From: Ensifer adhaerens
Lineage (GTDB): Bacteria; Pseudomonadota; Alphaproteobacteria; Rhizobiales; Rhizobiaceae
DNA: 64,000 nucleotides
Direction: 5' to 3'
Assembly (NCBI RefSeq): GCF_002940685.1
Contig: NZ_PNFP01000006.1
Location: 186,001-250,000 of the forward strand
Shown here: positions 1 to 9,813 of the stretch, piece by piece
Position numbering within the stretch: position 1 is the stretch's first letter
Layout of the letters: every line of letters begins with the position of its first letter
Notes under the pieces: generated by a model
Told to the model about the DNA's origin: nothing
Seen by the model: only the letters and a program-made list of their open reading frames with translations
The model's database searches: none
Translations under genes and position numbers: made by a program

Positions 1-252
1 CTGCGCATCCGGAATTTCTTCGAGACTATACCTAAAGAATAAAAGTATTTAATCGCAAATTAAGCCGACACTCTCCTTCGAAATCAGTTCGTCGGCGAGA
101 CCCACTACTATCTATCGACCTTTCTACTTGAGAAGACACCCATGTCATGTGGCGTGCGCTCTCGTATTGGTCATGTCGAGCGCAGTTTGCACATTGGGAC
201 GCATTTCCCTGGGGCGTCGAAGGCGGCTCCGGGAACTCTGCTGGGGTAGACC

Positions 253-702
253 GTGTTTAAGATCACCAGAGCAAATTCCGTTCCCCTCGGCTCTCCGGGA
301 CAGCCGCATCCCGGCCTTCCGCATCAAGAATTCGTGGAGCAGTTTTGCGTCTCCGAGGGCTGGTCCGGCGACCTGTCGACGGGCCTGTTCCGGCTCGGCG
401 AGAAGGCGGCTGCCATCCATGGCTTGCGCGATGGGGAATGCGGCCTTCTGAATTTCGTACGCTGCTATGATCCGGCCGATCGCAACCACGTGCTCGAACT
501 GTTCGAGCAGGCGGCGACAAGCTGCTCGTCCTTCTGTTTTTCGACGACGATCGCGCTGGAGGAATCCGGCCAGAAGCAGCCGCTGTTCTGCATCGGCGAA
601 TCCTCCGGCCTCGAACAGCGCTATTCCGGCATGATCACCGGCATCTTTTTCTTTCCACGCTTCCTCGTGGAAGTTGCGGGCCGCGCGCTGCTGCGCCAGT
701 AG
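253..702 (+). CDS. small PAS-like hypothetical protein
   Basis: Cytosolic protein of 149 residues with no signal peptide or membrane segment. It aligns along almost its whole length with the 142-residue protein at 9814-10242. Shared blocks include a GDLSTGLFRLG-type segment near residues 38-49, CGLL/CGIV, the CYD/AYD turn, and LEQAATS..SSFCFST. The pattern of a W-x-x-DL-x-x-G-x-F-x-L strand followed by alternating strands and helices resembles a PAS sensor domain standing alone; that fold is my inference. The start is a GTG; starting here gives M-F-K-I, which matches M-L-R-F in the paralogue. It is convergent with the MHYT-GGDEF-EAL gene. No catalytic motif is visible and the function is unknown. 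Confidence 0.7.
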   Translation: MFKITRANSVPLGSPGQPHPGLPHQEFVEQFCVSEGWSGDLSTGLFRLGEKAAAIHGLRDGECGLLNFVRCYDPADRNHVLELFEQAATSCSSFCFSTTIALEESGQKQPLFCIGESSGLEQRYSGMITGIFFFPRFLVEVAGRALLRQ

Positions 703-836
703 AACCGCTGCCAAAAGCCAGCCCCACGGTTACCGCCGCTGCAAGCATGAAATCGCGATGACAGGTATCGCCGCCGTGCAACCGCCCCATGGGCGATTGC
801 ACTGAACCACTTGGCGAAGAACCATGGGCGTCAGGC

Positions 837-3635
837 TCAGGCAGCCGCTGCGTCGTCCTTGCCCGTGAAGAGAACGGCGATCGGCGCCGGGCGACCGAGC
901 AGATAGCCCTGTGCCTCGTCGCAGCCCTCCGTCTGCAGGATATCGAGCTGCGTCTGCGTCTCGACGCCTTCGGCAAGAACCGGCACCGACAGGCTCCGGC
1001 CGAGCGCAAGAATGGCGCGCACGATCGCCTTGGCCTGGGGGCTGCCCTCCACTTCCCACATGAAGCTCCTGTCGAGCTTGATCTTGTCGAACGGGAAGGA
1101 ACGAAGCGTTTCGAGCGAGGAGTAACCCGTGCCGAAGTCGTCGATCGCGATCGTGACGCCGAGCTCCTTGATCTGCCGCAGCGTCAGCAGCGCCCGTTCC
1201 TTGTCGTCGATGATCGTCGATTCCGTAATTTCCAGCTCCAGCCGGTTCGGGTCAAGACCGGTCTCGGCAAGCACTTCCCGCACCAGGCTGACGATATCGC
1301 CATTGGCAAGCTGAACCGGCGAGAGATTGACGGCGATCTTGTGGCTGTTTTCCCATCCCGCCGCTTCGCGGCAGGCTTCACGCAGCACCCATTCGCCAAT
1401 CGGCAGGATGGCGCCGCACTCCTCGGCCAGCGGAATGAACTCGCTGGGTGGAACCATGCCGCGTTCGGGGTGGCTCCAGCGCAACAGCACCTCGTAACCG
1501 ATAACCTCCCCGGACATCACCGATTTCTGAACCTGGTAGTGCAGGGCAAGCTGCTTCTTGTCGATCGCATCCCACAGGTCGTTGGCAAGTGCGCGCCGCT
1601 GGCGGGCAGCTTCGTCCATCGACACCTCGTAGAAGCAGACGGTCTGGTTGAGCGCAGCCTTCGCCCGGTACATGGCGAGGTCGGCATTGTTGATCAGCGT
1701 ATCGGCCGTCTCCGCATCCTGCGGATAGATCGCGACACCCATGCTGCCGCCGGACTTGAGCTCGAAATCGCCAAAGCGCATTTCCTCGTGCAGGCTCTTC
1801 TCGATCCGCCGCAGGAAGTCGTTGAGCTCGGAGAGTTCCTCGAAGCGCTTGACCGCCGCGAATTCGTCGCCGCCGAAGCGCGCCACGAATTCGCCCTCCT
1901 GCAGCAGGCCCTTCATGCGCTGGGCGATCGTCACCAGCACGAAGTCGCCGGCGGCATGGCCGTGCAGGTCGTTGACTTCCTTGAACTTGTTGAGGTCGAT
2001 ACCGATGACCGCGACCTTGCGGTTGAACCAGGCGGCCGCGTCCAGTTCCTCTTCGAGGTAGCTGCTGAACTGCAGCCGGTTCGGCAGTCCCGTCAGGCTG
2101 TCGTGGCGGGCAAGGAAGGTAATCTGCTCCTCTGTGTCCAGACGCTCGGTGATATCCTCATAGGTGCTCACCCAGCCGCCGTCGGGCAGCGTGCGATGCT
2201 TGGTCAGGATCGAGCGACCGTTGACGAGCTTTTCGACGATATCGCCGCCGCCGTTGCCGACCATTTCGATCCGGTGCTTCTGGTAGAGCTCCTCGGCCTT
2301 GGTCCTCGCCACCTCCGGGTCGGCGTAAATACGGGCAAAGACGATGTCGAGGATTTCGCGGAAGGTCAGCCCCTGGCCAGCGAGCGTCTCGGAGAAGCCG
2401 AAGATCTCGCGGCAGCGTCGGTTCGACAGCAACAGCCGATCGCCGCTGTCGAACAGGCAGATACCCTGCGACATGTTTTCGAGCGCGACATCGAGGTTGT
2501 TGCTGACCTCGGCGATGCGGTCGGCGTCAAGCTTCGCCTTGGTGATGTCCTTGACGATCTTGATGAAACCGGCGTGCTTGCCGCCATCGTCCATGAACGG
2601 ATCGAGCACCACATGGGCCCAGAACCGGGATCCGTCCTTGCGGTAGCGCCAGCCTTCGTTCTCGTACTTGCCATCGGCCAGCGCAACCTCGAGCGCCCGC
2701 TGCGGTACGCCGTCGCGCTGGTCCTCCGGCGCGTAGAAGCAGGCGAAATTCTTGCCGACGATTTCCTCGGCACTATAGCCCTTGTTGGCCTCGGCGCCGG
2801 CGTTCCAGCTGGCGACGCGGCCGTCGGTGTCGAGCATGTAGATCGCGTAATCCTTGACGCTGCGCACGAAGCGGGCGAACTCGCGTTCCGCGGCGGCGGC
2901 GGAAAGCTCGGCATGATGAGCGAAGCCGGCGGCGATCAGCACCATCGACAGCAGGAAGAAGGCGGTTCCGGCGATGACGAAGGCAAGCAAGTGCGGCTGG
3001 ATCATGCCGCCATCGGTCGCCGAGAGCAGGTCTGCCTCAATCGTTACTGCGCCCATGGCCGTGAAATGCAGCACGACGATCCCGAGGGTCATCAGCAAGG
3101 TGGCGAGGACCTTCGCCTTCACCGGGTTGCCGATGCGGGCGATCGTGCGCAGGGCAGCGATATCGAACAGCGAGCCGGCAACCACGGAGGTGACGACCAG
3201 CGTCGCATCCCAGCGGATGCTGCCCGGCACGTCGAGCGCCGCCATGCCGAGAAAATGCATGCAGGCAACGCCGCCGCCGAGAACGAACCCGCCGGCGATC
3301 CAGCCGAGGCGGTCCTGGACATGGGTCGCGATCAACAGGGCTGTCGTGGTCAGGATGATGGCAACTGCCAGTGACAGGCCGGTGAGGTCCATCTGGTAAC
3401 CGAGGACGACGCCGGGGTCGTAGGCGAGCATGGCGATGAAGTGGGTCGCCCAGATGCCGAAGCCGCTGGCGATGCCCGCAGCCGTCGCCCAGATCGCCTT
3501 CGCCTTGCCGGAAGAACCGCGGGCGCGCTGCAGAAGCGTAACTGCTCCGTAGCTCGCAAGGAAGCAGACAAGCGCTGCCAAAACCACCAGTCTGGGATTA
3601 TGCTCTACCACCAGGCATGTAAGAACCTTGAACAT
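837..3635 (-). CDS. MHYT-PAS-PAS-GGDEF-EAL c-di-GMP signalling protein
   Basis: Inner-membrane sensor of about 932 residues, predicted to make and/or degrade cyclic di-GMP. Roughly the first 250 residues form seven helices with repeated MHYT-type motifs (ATHFIAML, CMHFLGMAAL, VLHFTAMGAV), a domain proposed to bind metal and sense small gases. Two PAS domains follow (about 265-500). The diguanylate cyclase domain keeps an intact GGDEF (FGGDEFAAV). The phosphodiesterase domain reads EVL instead of EAL but keeps DDFGTGYSSL. Because both catalytic signatures are present or nearly so, it may be bifunctional. An upstream in-frame TTG is possible; the ATG six bases downstream is preferred. It is transcribed alone. 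Confidence 0.93.
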   Translation of the reverse strand: MFKVLTCLVVEHNPRLVVLAALVCFLASYGAVTLLQRARGSSGKAKAIWATAAGIASGFGIWATHFIAMLAYDPGVVLGYQMDLTGLSLAVAIILTTTALLIATHVQDRLGWIAGGFVLGGGVACMHFLGMAALDVPGSIRWDATLVVTSVVAGSLFDIAALRTIARIGNPVKAKVLATLLMTLGIVVLHFTAMGAVTIEADLLSATDGGMIQPHLLAFVIAGTAFFLLSMVLIAAGFAHHAELSAAAAEREFARFVRSVKDYAIYMLDTDGRVASWNAGAEANKGYSAEEIVGKNFACFYAPEDQRDGVPQRALEVALADGKYENEGWRYRKDGSRFWAHVVLDPFMDDGGKHAGFIKIVKDITKAKLDADRIAEVSNNLDVALENMSQGICLFDSGDRLLLSNRRCREIFGFSETLAGQGLTFREILDIVFARIYADPEVARTKAEELYQKHRIEMVGNGGGDIVEKLVNGRSILTKHRTLPDGGWVSTYEDITERLDTEEQITFLARHDSLTGLPNRLQFSSYLEEELDAAAWFNRKVAVIGIDLNKFKEVNDLHGHAAGDFVLVTIAQRMKGLLQEGEFVARFGGDEFAAVKRFEELSELNDFLRRIEKSLHEEMRFGDFELKSGGSMGVAIYPQDAETADTLINNADLAMYRAKAALNQTVCFYEVSMDEAARQRRALANDLWDAIDKKQLALHYQVQKSVMSGEVIGYEVLLRWSHPERGMVPPSEFIPLAEECGAILPIGEWVLREACREAAGWENSHKIAVNLSPVQLANGDIVSLVREVLAETGLDPNRLELEITESTIIDDKERALLTLRQIKELGVTIAIDDFGTGYSSLETLRSFPFDKIKLDRSFMWEVEGSPQAKAIVRAILALGRSLSVPVLAEGVETQTQLDILQTEGCDEAQGYLLGRPAPIAVLFTGKDDAAAA

Positions 3636-3742
3636 CGCCAATCGCCTAAATGAAAAACCGCCAGGAAACGAGACCTCTCGCCTCCAGTTAAGCGACCTGT
3701 GTTGGCGTCAGGTGACTTAAGGAAATGATAAATCGTCGCTCC

Positions 3743-3760
3743 GCCGGGCAATTGCCCGGC
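3743..3760. repeat. 18-bp perfect palindrome in intergenic region
   Basis: A perfect palindrome with half-site GCCGGGCAA lies between the MHYT gene (start 3635) and the oxidoreductase stop (3852). It could be a protein-binding site or a weak terminator stem for the oxidoreductase gene. No T-run follows on either strand, so its role is undecided. Confidence 0.4.
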
Positions 3761-3851
3761 AACACAGTGATTTCGTCGTTAATGAATTTTGAAGCGGCGC
3801 CGCCTTCAAGTTGCAGTGAAGGCCGCGCGCTGCCGGGCGTGGTTCGGCGGC

Positions 3852-5084
3852 CTAAGGCTGCGCCAGCAACGCTTTGAGGTCTGATTGCGGGTCGGCAATG
3901 ACGGCACGATCGGGATTGACGCCGGTTTCGAGCAGCTTCTTGCCGGTGACATAGGCCTTGGCGTCATTGATCGCATCGACGGCGACCAGCCGCCCCTGCC
4001 GGAAGTACCAGACCGACACGCTGCCTTCGCGCTGGCCGGGTCTGACGATCGTTTCGTCATGTCCAAGCCCGAAGCCGGCGATCTGCAGCTTGACGTCGTA
4101 CTGGTCCGACCAGAACCAGGGCTTGGGGTCGTAGGGCGCGTCGCTGCCGGCAAGGATCGCAGCGACCGCCTCGGCCTGATCGACGGCATTCTGCACCGAT
4201 TCCAAGCGGATGCGCAGGTCCTCGAAGGGAAGAACGGCACAATCGCCCATGGCGAAGATCGCCGGATCGGAGGTGCGGCCGTGTGCGTCAACGACGATGC
4301 CGCCGGCGGTCTCCAGCCCGGCGTCGTGCGCAAGACGATCGTTGGCGGTGACGCCGATGCCAACGATGACGACGTCGACCGGCAGGGTCGAGCCGTCCGA
4401 AAGCTCCGCGGCGGTCACGCGGCCATTTTCACCGACAAGACGATTGAGACCGGTGCCCTCGCGGATCTCGACACCGCGGCCGCGGTGAATGTCCCTGACG
4501 AGCCCGGACGTCGCAGCGGAGGCAACCCGCTGCAGGATGCGGTCGGCCATCTCGATGACGGTGACTTCCAGACCGCAGGTGCGTGCAACGGCAGCCGCCT
4601 CAAGGCCGATGTAGCCGCCGCCGATGACGAGGGCACGGCGGCCGGGCTTCATCTCCTCGGCGAGGCGGTCGGCATCCTTGAAGTCGCGCACGACGAAGAC
4701 GCCGTCAAGGTCGCCGCCAACGGAAGCCGGCAAGCGGCGGGGCGTCGCGCCGGTGGCAAAGGCAAGCACCTCATATTCGAGCGACGTGCCGTCGCTGAGC
4801 GACACGCGCTTGCCGGCTCGATCGAGCCCGGTCACGCTCGTTTCGAGGCACATATCGACATTGTGCTCGCCGTACCAGGCTTCCGGCCGGTAGAGCAGCC
4901 GGTCGAGGCTCATCTCGCGCAACAGATACTTCTTGGACAGCGGCGGGCGCTGGTAAGGCAGGCTTGCCTCGGAGGCGACGATGGTGATCGGCCGCTCGTC
5001 CTTCAGCGCGCGCAGCTTCGCAACCAGAGCAAAGGCGGCCTGACCGCCACCGACAACAACAAGCCTTCCCGACACGCTTTCCAC
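3852..5084 (-). CDS. FAD-dependent ferredoxin/rubredoxin-type NAD(P)H reductase
   Basis: Protein of 410 residues of the FAD-dependent pyridine nucleotide-disulphide oxidoreductase family, closest in layout to ferredoxin reductases of Rieske dioxygenase and P450 systems. Such enzymes pass electrons from NADH through FAD to a ferredoxin or rubredoxin. The N-terminal FAD-binding GGGQAAF motif, the second nucleotide-binding motif GGGYIGLEAAA near residue 155, and the late FAD-binding segment IFAMGDCAV near residue 280 are all visible. The C-terminal domain (about 320-410) is the reductase C-terminal type. The start is GTG at 5084, or GTG at 5075, which has better Shine-Dalgarno spacing. No ferredoxin or oxygenase gene is nearby, so the partner is unknown. 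Confidence 0.88.
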   Translation of the reverse strand: MESVSGRLVVVGGGQAAFALVAKLRALKDERPITIVASEASLPYQRPPLSKKYLLREMSLDRLLYRPEAWYGEHNVDMCLETSVTGLDRAGKRVSLSDGTSLEYEVLAFATGATPRRLPASVGGDLDGVFVVRDFKDADRLAEEMKPGRRALVIGGGYIGLEAAAVARTCGLEVTVIEMADRILQRVASAATSGLVRDIHRGRGVEIREGTGLNRLVGENGRVTAAELSDGSTLPVDVVIVGIGVTANDRLAHDAGLETAGGIVVDAHGRTSDPAIFAMGDCAVLPFEDLRIRLESVQNAVDQAEAVAAILAGSDAPYDPKPWFWSDQYDVKLQIAGFGLGHDETIVRPGQREGSVSVWYFRQGRLVAVDAINDAKAYVTGKKLLETGVNPDRAVIADPQSDLKALLAQP

Positions 5085-5163
5085 CTGCTTTTATTCGTCC
5101 GTACAACAAGGCCTAGCCTTGCGCCCGCGCTTCGTCAACTCAGGCACAGGGCAACAAGGATTG

Positions 5164-5871
5164 CTATTCCTTGCGCGGCACGTCCATGCCCTTTAGAGCC
5201 GCCGGTCGCGACAGGCCACGCTCGACCCAGGCCATCACGTTCGGAAAGCTCTCGTATTCCAGAACCTCGGCGCCGCCATAAAACCGGCGCGCGCCCTCGA
5301 CCCAAGGATAGGTGGCGATGTCGGCGATCGTGTAGTCGTCGCCCATCAGCCATTGCCGTCCCTCGAGACGGGCTTCGAGCACGCCAAGCAGACGCTTCGC
5401 CTCGTCGCGGTAGCGCTCGACGGGATAGGAATTATTGGCGACCTTGTCGGCGGCAAACTTGAAGAAGTGACCGAACTGGCCGAACATCGGGCCAACGCCG
5501 CCCATCTGGAACATCACCCACGCGATCGTCTCATATCGCGCGGCGGCATCGGCGGGCAGCAGCTTGCCGGTCTTTTCCGCCAGATAGACGAGGATCGCGC
5601 CGGACTCGAACAAGCCGATCGGCTTTCCATCCGGACCGTTGGGGTCGATGATCGCCGGGATGCGGCCGTTCGGGTTGAGCGAGACGAACTCCGGCGATTT
5701 CTGTTCATTGGTATCGAATGCGATGCGGTGCGGTTCGTAGGGCAGGCCCAATTCTTCGAGTGCGATCGAAACCTTCACGCCATTGGGCGTCGGCAGCGAA
5801 TAGAGCTGAATGATATCGGGGTTTTTCGCCGGCCAGCGCTTGGTGATCGGAAAGGCGGACAGATCGGCCAT
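5164..5871 (-). CDS. glutathione S-transferase family protein
   Basis: Cytosolic protein of 235 residues with a two-domain glutathione S-transferase layout. The thioredoxin-like N-terminal half (about 20-100) contains YSLPTPNGVKVSIALEELGL and the FESGAILVYLAEKTGKL segment that binds the glutathione gamma-glutamyl group. The helical C-terminal half (about 110-230) carries the conserved MGDDYTIADIATYPW helix cap. The sequence resembles the YghU/YfcG type, which has disulphide-bond reductase activity. The ATG start follows AGGAGACC at normal spacing. The exact substrate cannot be told from sequence. Confidence 0.92.
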   Translation of the reverse strand: MADLSAFPITKRWPAKNPDIIQLYSLPTPNGVKVSIALEELGLPYEPHRIAFDTNEQKSPEFVSLNPNGRIPAIIDPNGPDGKPIGLFESGAILVYLAEKTGKLLPADAAARYETIAWVMFQMGGVGPMFGQFGHFFKFAADKVANNSYPVERYRDEAKRLLGVLEARLEGRQWLMGDDYTIADIATYPWVEGARRFYGGAEVLEYESFPNVMAWVERGLSRPAALKGMDVPRKE

Positions 5872-6028
5872 GAAGGTCTCCTGGAACGGAACAGCGGGAA
5901 ACGGCGGAAACGCCGCGCGCAGGACTTACATAGGAGCGGAGGGCGCGCTTTTTGAGGGCCCTACTTTATTTTTGTAACCGCATGGACACCGCAGGTCGTC
6001 GAATACCTGCCCTGCCCCGTTTGCAGCG

Positions 6029-6724
6029 TCAGACAACGCCGCGGATCGCGGCGATGATCCTTGCCACGACCGGATCGCCGTCATGCGCCGCCTTGCGCGC
6101 CCGCACCAGGCAGGCCTCGGAACGCAGGATCACGCCGTCGGTCAGGATCTTCAGATGGTTTGCCTTCAGCGTCGAACCGGTCGAGGTGATATCGACGATG
6201 ATGTCGGCAGAGCCCGAAGCCGGCGCACCTTCGGTCGCACCGAGGCTTTCGACGATGCGGTAGAGCTGGATGCCGTGGCTGCCCGAAAAATGGTTCTGCG
6301 TCAGCCGCCAGTACTTGGTGGCGATCGCCAGACGGCGGCCGTGGCGTGCGCGGAAATCGGCGGCGACATCGCCGAGGTCGGCCATGGTGTCGACGTCGTA
6401 CCAAACTTCCGGAACAGCGACGACGACATCGGCGTGGCCGAAGCCGAGACGGGCGCAGAACTCGACGCGGGCATCGGCATTGGCGAGACCTTCGCGCACC
6501 AGATCCTCGCCGGTAACACCGAAATCGATCGAGCCGTTGCCGAGTTCGCGCGAAATTTCCGACGCCGAGAGGAAGGCTATCTCCACATCGTCAGCACCCT
6601 CGACCCGGCCGCGATAGGAGCGGTCGTTGCCGACCGCGACGATCTTCAGACCGGCACGTTCGAAAATCGCCGAGGCGTCATCCTTCATCCGCCCCTTGGA
6701 CGGCAGCGCAATGGTGATGGTCAT
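6029..6724 (-). CDS. hisG: ATP phosphoribosyltransferase, catalytic subunit (short form)
   Basis: Catalyses the first step of histidine biosynthesis, joining ATP and PRPP to give phosphoribosyl-ATP. At 231 residues it is the short HisG form, which needs HisZ as regulatory partner. The N-terminus [13 protein letters not shown], the [23 protein letters not shown] segment and the C-terminal PRPP-binding region with [16 protein letters not shown] are typical. Its start codon overlaps the hisZ stop by four bases, as expected for subunits of one complex. It is the last gene of the hisS-hisZ-hisG operon. Confidence 0.97.
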   Translation of the reverse strand: MTITIALPSKGRMKDDASAIFERAGLKIVAVGNDRSYRGRVEGADDVEIAFLSASEISRELGNGSIDFGVTGEDLVREGLANADARVEFCARLGFGHADVVVAVPEVWYDVDTMADLGDVAADFRARHGRRLAIATKYWRLTQNHFSGSHGIQLYRIVESLGATEGAPASGSADIIVDITSTGSTLKANHLKILTDGVILRSEACLVRARKAAHDGDPVVARIIAAIRGVV

Positions 6725-7863
6725 TGAGCGCCCCCTTCAGAGGCAATCGCCTTTTCGATGCGGTCGAGCCAGAGCGAGAAGCCGACAGCCGGGATATGTT
6801 CGCGGGCGCCGAGCAGCGTCAGCAGCCGATCGAAGCGGCCACCACCGGCAAGAACGGCATGCGTGCCGGCAAGCTCCACCTCGAAGACGAGGCCAGTGTA
6901 ATAGTCCAGCGGACGACCGAAGGCCGAACGATAGCGGATCGCGCCGATATCGGCACCGGTCTTTGCAAGGGCGGCCACACGGGCATCGAAGCGCGTGAGC
7001 GCATCGTCGAGCTTCAGGCCGGATTTCTGCGCGAAGGCGAAGAGGGCTGCCGGCGCATCGGCAAGCGGTACGTCGAGCGCCAGGAACGCGGCGACGTGAT
7101 CGAGCGTCTTGCGGTCGAGCCGCGTATTCGCCAGTTCCATCTTCTCCTTCAGCCGGCGCGCGATGTCCTCAGGCGAACGGCTGGCGTTGGTCGAGTAGCC
7201 GGTCGCTTCCATCGTTGCGGCGACATGAGCGACGAGACGGTCCTCGTCCTCGAGCAGGCCGTCCATCGACAGCCGCACCACTTCGGGACCGAAGACGCCG
7301 ACGGTTCGCGGATGCGCCAGTTCGGTCAGGAGCTTCTGCAGATGCTTCTGGTCGCCGAAGGCGTGGATCAGCCGCTTCTGCCAGCCGGCGGGCAGGCCGC
7401 AGGCGCCGACGACCGCCTCGAACACGGCCTGGTCGCCAAGCGTCACAGCCAGGGGCCGGCCGGGAAGGCGGTTGGCGACGATGCGCATCGCGTCGGAAAC
7501 GGCGCGTGCATCGGCTGTCGCCGTGTCGGTGTCGCCAAGATCCTCGATGCCGGCCTGATAGAACTCGTTGCCGCCTTCGCGACGCTGGCGGAAAACCTCG
7601 CCGAGATAGGCATAGCGCTTCGGCGTGCCGGTCACCGCCTCGATATGGCGGAGACAGACCGGAATGGTGAATTCGGGCCGCAGGCAGAGGCTCTCGCCGG
7701 TTTCGCTCTCGGTCATGAAGATGCGGCGGCGGAGATCCTCGCCGGCCATGGCGAGAAACGGCTCGGCCGGCTGGATCACCGGCGTGTCGACCCGCAGCGT
7801 GCCGAGGCTTTCGAAGTCGGCAAGCAGCGCATCGGCAAAGGCAGGCAGGTTGATAAGGGCCAT
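6721..7863 (-). CDS. hisZ: ATP phosphoribosyltransferase regulatory subunit
   Basis: Protein of 380 residues, a catalytically inactive paralogue of histidyl-tRNA synthetase that makes the short HisG active and histidine-sensitive. Class II synthetase core elements are visible: [14 protein letters not shown] (motif 2-like), [21 protein letters not shown] and GGGRFDRLL. The C-terminal anticodon-binding domain of true HisRS is absent. The open frame extends upstream into hisS, but the ATG at 7863 gives the natural MALINLPAF start and leaves a five-base gap after the hisS stop. The overlap with hisG points to translational coupling. Confidence 0.95.
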   Translation of the reverse strand: MALINLPAFADALLADFESLGTLRVDTPVIQPAEPFLAMAGEDLRRRIFMTESETGESLCLRPEFTIPVCLRHIEAVTGTPKRYAYLGEVFRQRREGGNEFYQAGIEDLGDTDTATADARAVSDAMRIVANRLPGRPLAVTLGDQAVFEAVVGACGLPAGWQKRLIHAFGDQKHLQKLLTELAHPRTVGVFGPEVVRLSMDGLLEDEDRLVAHVAATMEATGYSTNASRSPEDIARRLKEKMELANTRLDRKTLDHVAAFLALDVPLADAPAALFAFAQKSGLKLDDALTRFDARVAALAKTGADIGAIRYRSAFGRPLDYYTGLVFEVELAGTHAVLAGGGRFDRLLTLLGAREHIPAVGFSLWLDRIEKAIASEGGAQ

Positions 7864-7868
7864 GACCG

Positions 7869-9380
7869 TCAGCCCCTTGCCCGATCCTCGGCCTGCGCCG
7901 CCAGCACCTCGCGCACCTTCTCGACCAGGTCGGCCGTCGGCACGGAAACCTGGGCCACGCGCGCTTCGCGCCAGGCCGCATTGTCCTCGATCTCGCCCGA
8001 CAGGCGCTTGCCCTCGATCAGGTCCTTGATCTGGACGAGGCCGGCTGCGCGTTCGTCGCCGCCCTGGATGATGGCGAGCGGCGAGCCGCGGCGGTCGGCA
8101 TATTTCAGCTGGTCGCCAAAATTCTTCTTGTTGCCCTGGTACATTTCGGCGCGGATGCCGGCATGGCGCAGCTGCTGCACGAAGCGCTGGTAGTGGCCCA
8201 TGCTCTCGATGTCGCGGTCCATGACGCAAACGACCACGGGGGCGATGACTTCCGAAGCACCGAGCTTGCCGAGGTTCTTCAGCGCCGTCATCAGGCGGGA
8301 AACGCCGATCGAGAAACCGGTCGCCGGTACCGGCTGGCCCATGAAGCGCGAGACGAGACCGTCATAGCGCCCACCGCCGCCGACCGAACCGAAGACGACC
8401 TTTTCGCCCTTCTCGTTGGTGACGGCAAATTGCAGCTCGGCCTCGAAGACCGGGCCGGTGTAATATTCGAGACCGCGCACGACCGACGGGTCGATCTTGA
8501 TGCGGTCGGCCTCATAGCCGGCGCTCAGGACGAGGCTACGGATGGTATTCAATTCCTCAACGCCTTCGCCGCCTTTCGACGTCCCGGCAACGAGGGCTGC
8601 GAGTTCGGCTGCGCTTTCCGCATAGTCCTTGATGCCGACGAAGAAGAGGACCTTGTCGATCTGTTCGGCGCTGAGGCCCGCGCCCTTGGTGAAGTCGCCG
8701 CTTTCATCCTTGCGGCCTTCGCCGAGCAGGAGCCGCACACCCTCGGTGCCGAACTTGTCGAGCTTGTCGATGGCACGCAGCACGGTCAGGCGGGCATTGG
8801 CCTTGTCATCACCGCCAAGACCGATCGCCTCCATGACGCCGTCGAGCACCTTGCGGTTGTTGACGCGGATCACGTAGTCGCCGCGCGCAATGCCAAGCGC
8901 TTCCATCGTGTCGGCCATCATCATGCACATTTCGGCATCCGCCTGGACGCCGGCGGCACCGACCGTGTCGGCGTCGAACTGCATGAACTGGCGGAAACGG
9001 CCCGGACCCGGCTTCTCGTTGCGGAAGACGTAGCCGGAGCGATAGGTGCGGAACGGCAGCTGGATCTCGTTGAAGTTCTCGGCGACGTGACGGGCGAGCG
9101 GCGCCGTCAGGTCGTAGCGCAGCGACATCCACTGGTCGTCGTCATCCGTCAGCGAGAAGACGCCCTCGTTCGGCCGGTCGCTGTCGGGCAGGAACTTGCC
9201 GAGCGCATCGGTATACTCGAACAGCGGCGTTTCGACCGGATCGAAACCATAATGCTCATAGACCGCCCGGATCTTGCCGATCATTTCGTCGGTCGCGCGG
9301 ATATCGGCAGCGGAGCGATCGACGAAGCCGCGCGGAAGACGCGCCTTGAGCTTCTGCGGTTTCTTCTGTTTCTCGGTCAT
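7869..9380 (-). CDS. hisS: histidine--tRNA ligase
   Basis: Class II aminoacyl-tRNA synthetase of 503 residues that charges tRNA-His. Motif 2 ([19 protein letters not shown]), the HisA signature [14 protein letters not shown] and motif 3 (GFSIGVSRL) are present. A C-terminal anticodon-binding domain covers about residues 400-500 and contains VVVCVMDRD. The form with the PGPGRFRQF segment is the alphaproteobacterial type. It leads the hisS-hisZ-hisG operon, so tRNA charging and histidine synthesis are expressed together. Confidence 0.97.
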   Translation of the reverse strand: MTEKQKKPQKLKARLPRGFVDRSAADIRATDEMIGKIRAVYEHYGFDPVETPLFEYTDALGKFLPDSDRPNEGVFSLTDDDDQWMSLRYDLTAPLARHVAENFNEIQLPFRTYRSGYVFRNEKPGPGRFRQFMQFDADTVGAAGVQADAEMCMMMADTMEALGIARGDYVIRVNNRKVLDGVMEAIGLGGDDKANARLTVLRAIDKLDKFGTEGVRLLLGEGRKDESGDFTKGAGLSAEQIDKVLFFVGIKDYAESAAELAALVAGTSKGGEGVEELNTIRSLVLSAGYEADRIKIDPSVVRGLEYYTGPVFEAELQFAVTNEKGEKVVFGSVGGGGRYDGLVSRFMGQPVPATGFSIGVSRLMTALKNLGKLGASEVIAPVVVCVMDRDIESMGHYQRFVQQLRHAGIRAEMYQGNKKNFGDQLKYADRRGSPLAIIQGGDERAAGLVQIKDLIEGKRLSGEIEDNAAWREARVAQVSVPTADLVEKVREVLAAQAEDRARG

Positions 9381-9813
9381 GGGAGCATTCCGGACTGTCT
9401 CGTGTTGGCTGCTTTCCCTATCGGATCAGTTAAGGTGCGGCAAGGGTTTGCACCGTGCAAAGCGTTCGCCCGGGGCATACGCAGGAGCTTTGCGCCGGAG
9501 CCAGACACCGGTGGACTTCGGGTCGTCAGTATCCACGCATATGATCGCGGCACGCCGGGAGGGGCTTGACCTCAACCATAAGGCGCATTAGACATGGCGC
9601 GATCACTAAAAGTTTATTGCCAGACCGATCGACGACGTTCCGGTCACACCGGTGATCGGCTATCTTCGCCACAGCAGGCCGACAACGCGTCCCGAATGCA
9701 ATGACTGCATCGGCAAGAACATTCCAACGACAAAGAGTCGTATCGAACCGCCTTGCCGCTACGACGGTTTCCGGCAGAGAGATGTCGTGTCCATGCGGCA
9801 AGAAGAGGTCATC
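9381..9813. other. intergenic region between hisS and the second PAS-like gene
   Basis: A divergent intergenic stretch of 433 bases. It should hold the hisS operon promoter (minus strand) and a promoter for the PAS-like gene (plus strand). The only sigma-70-like match I see is at 9566-9594. I see no coding remnant. Confidence 0.5.
9566..9594 (+). promoter_or_regulatory. candidate sigma-70 promoter for PAS-like gene
   Basis: TTGACC, a 17-base spacer and TAGACA read toward the gene at 9814. This implies a leader of about 210 bases. It is a pattern match only. Confidence 0.4.

Noticed and set aside
145-714. 189-codon minus-strand frame at the window start
   Set aside because: Opposite strand of the PAS-like gene, whose paralogue at 9814 confirms the plus-strand reading.
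789-3374. 861-codon plus-strand open frame
   Set aside because: Antisense shadow of the MHYT-GGDEF-EAL gene; low-complexity GC-driven sequence without domains.
6724-8193. 489-codon plus-strand open frame
   Set aside because: Antisense to hisZ and hisS, which have clear motifs on the minus strand.
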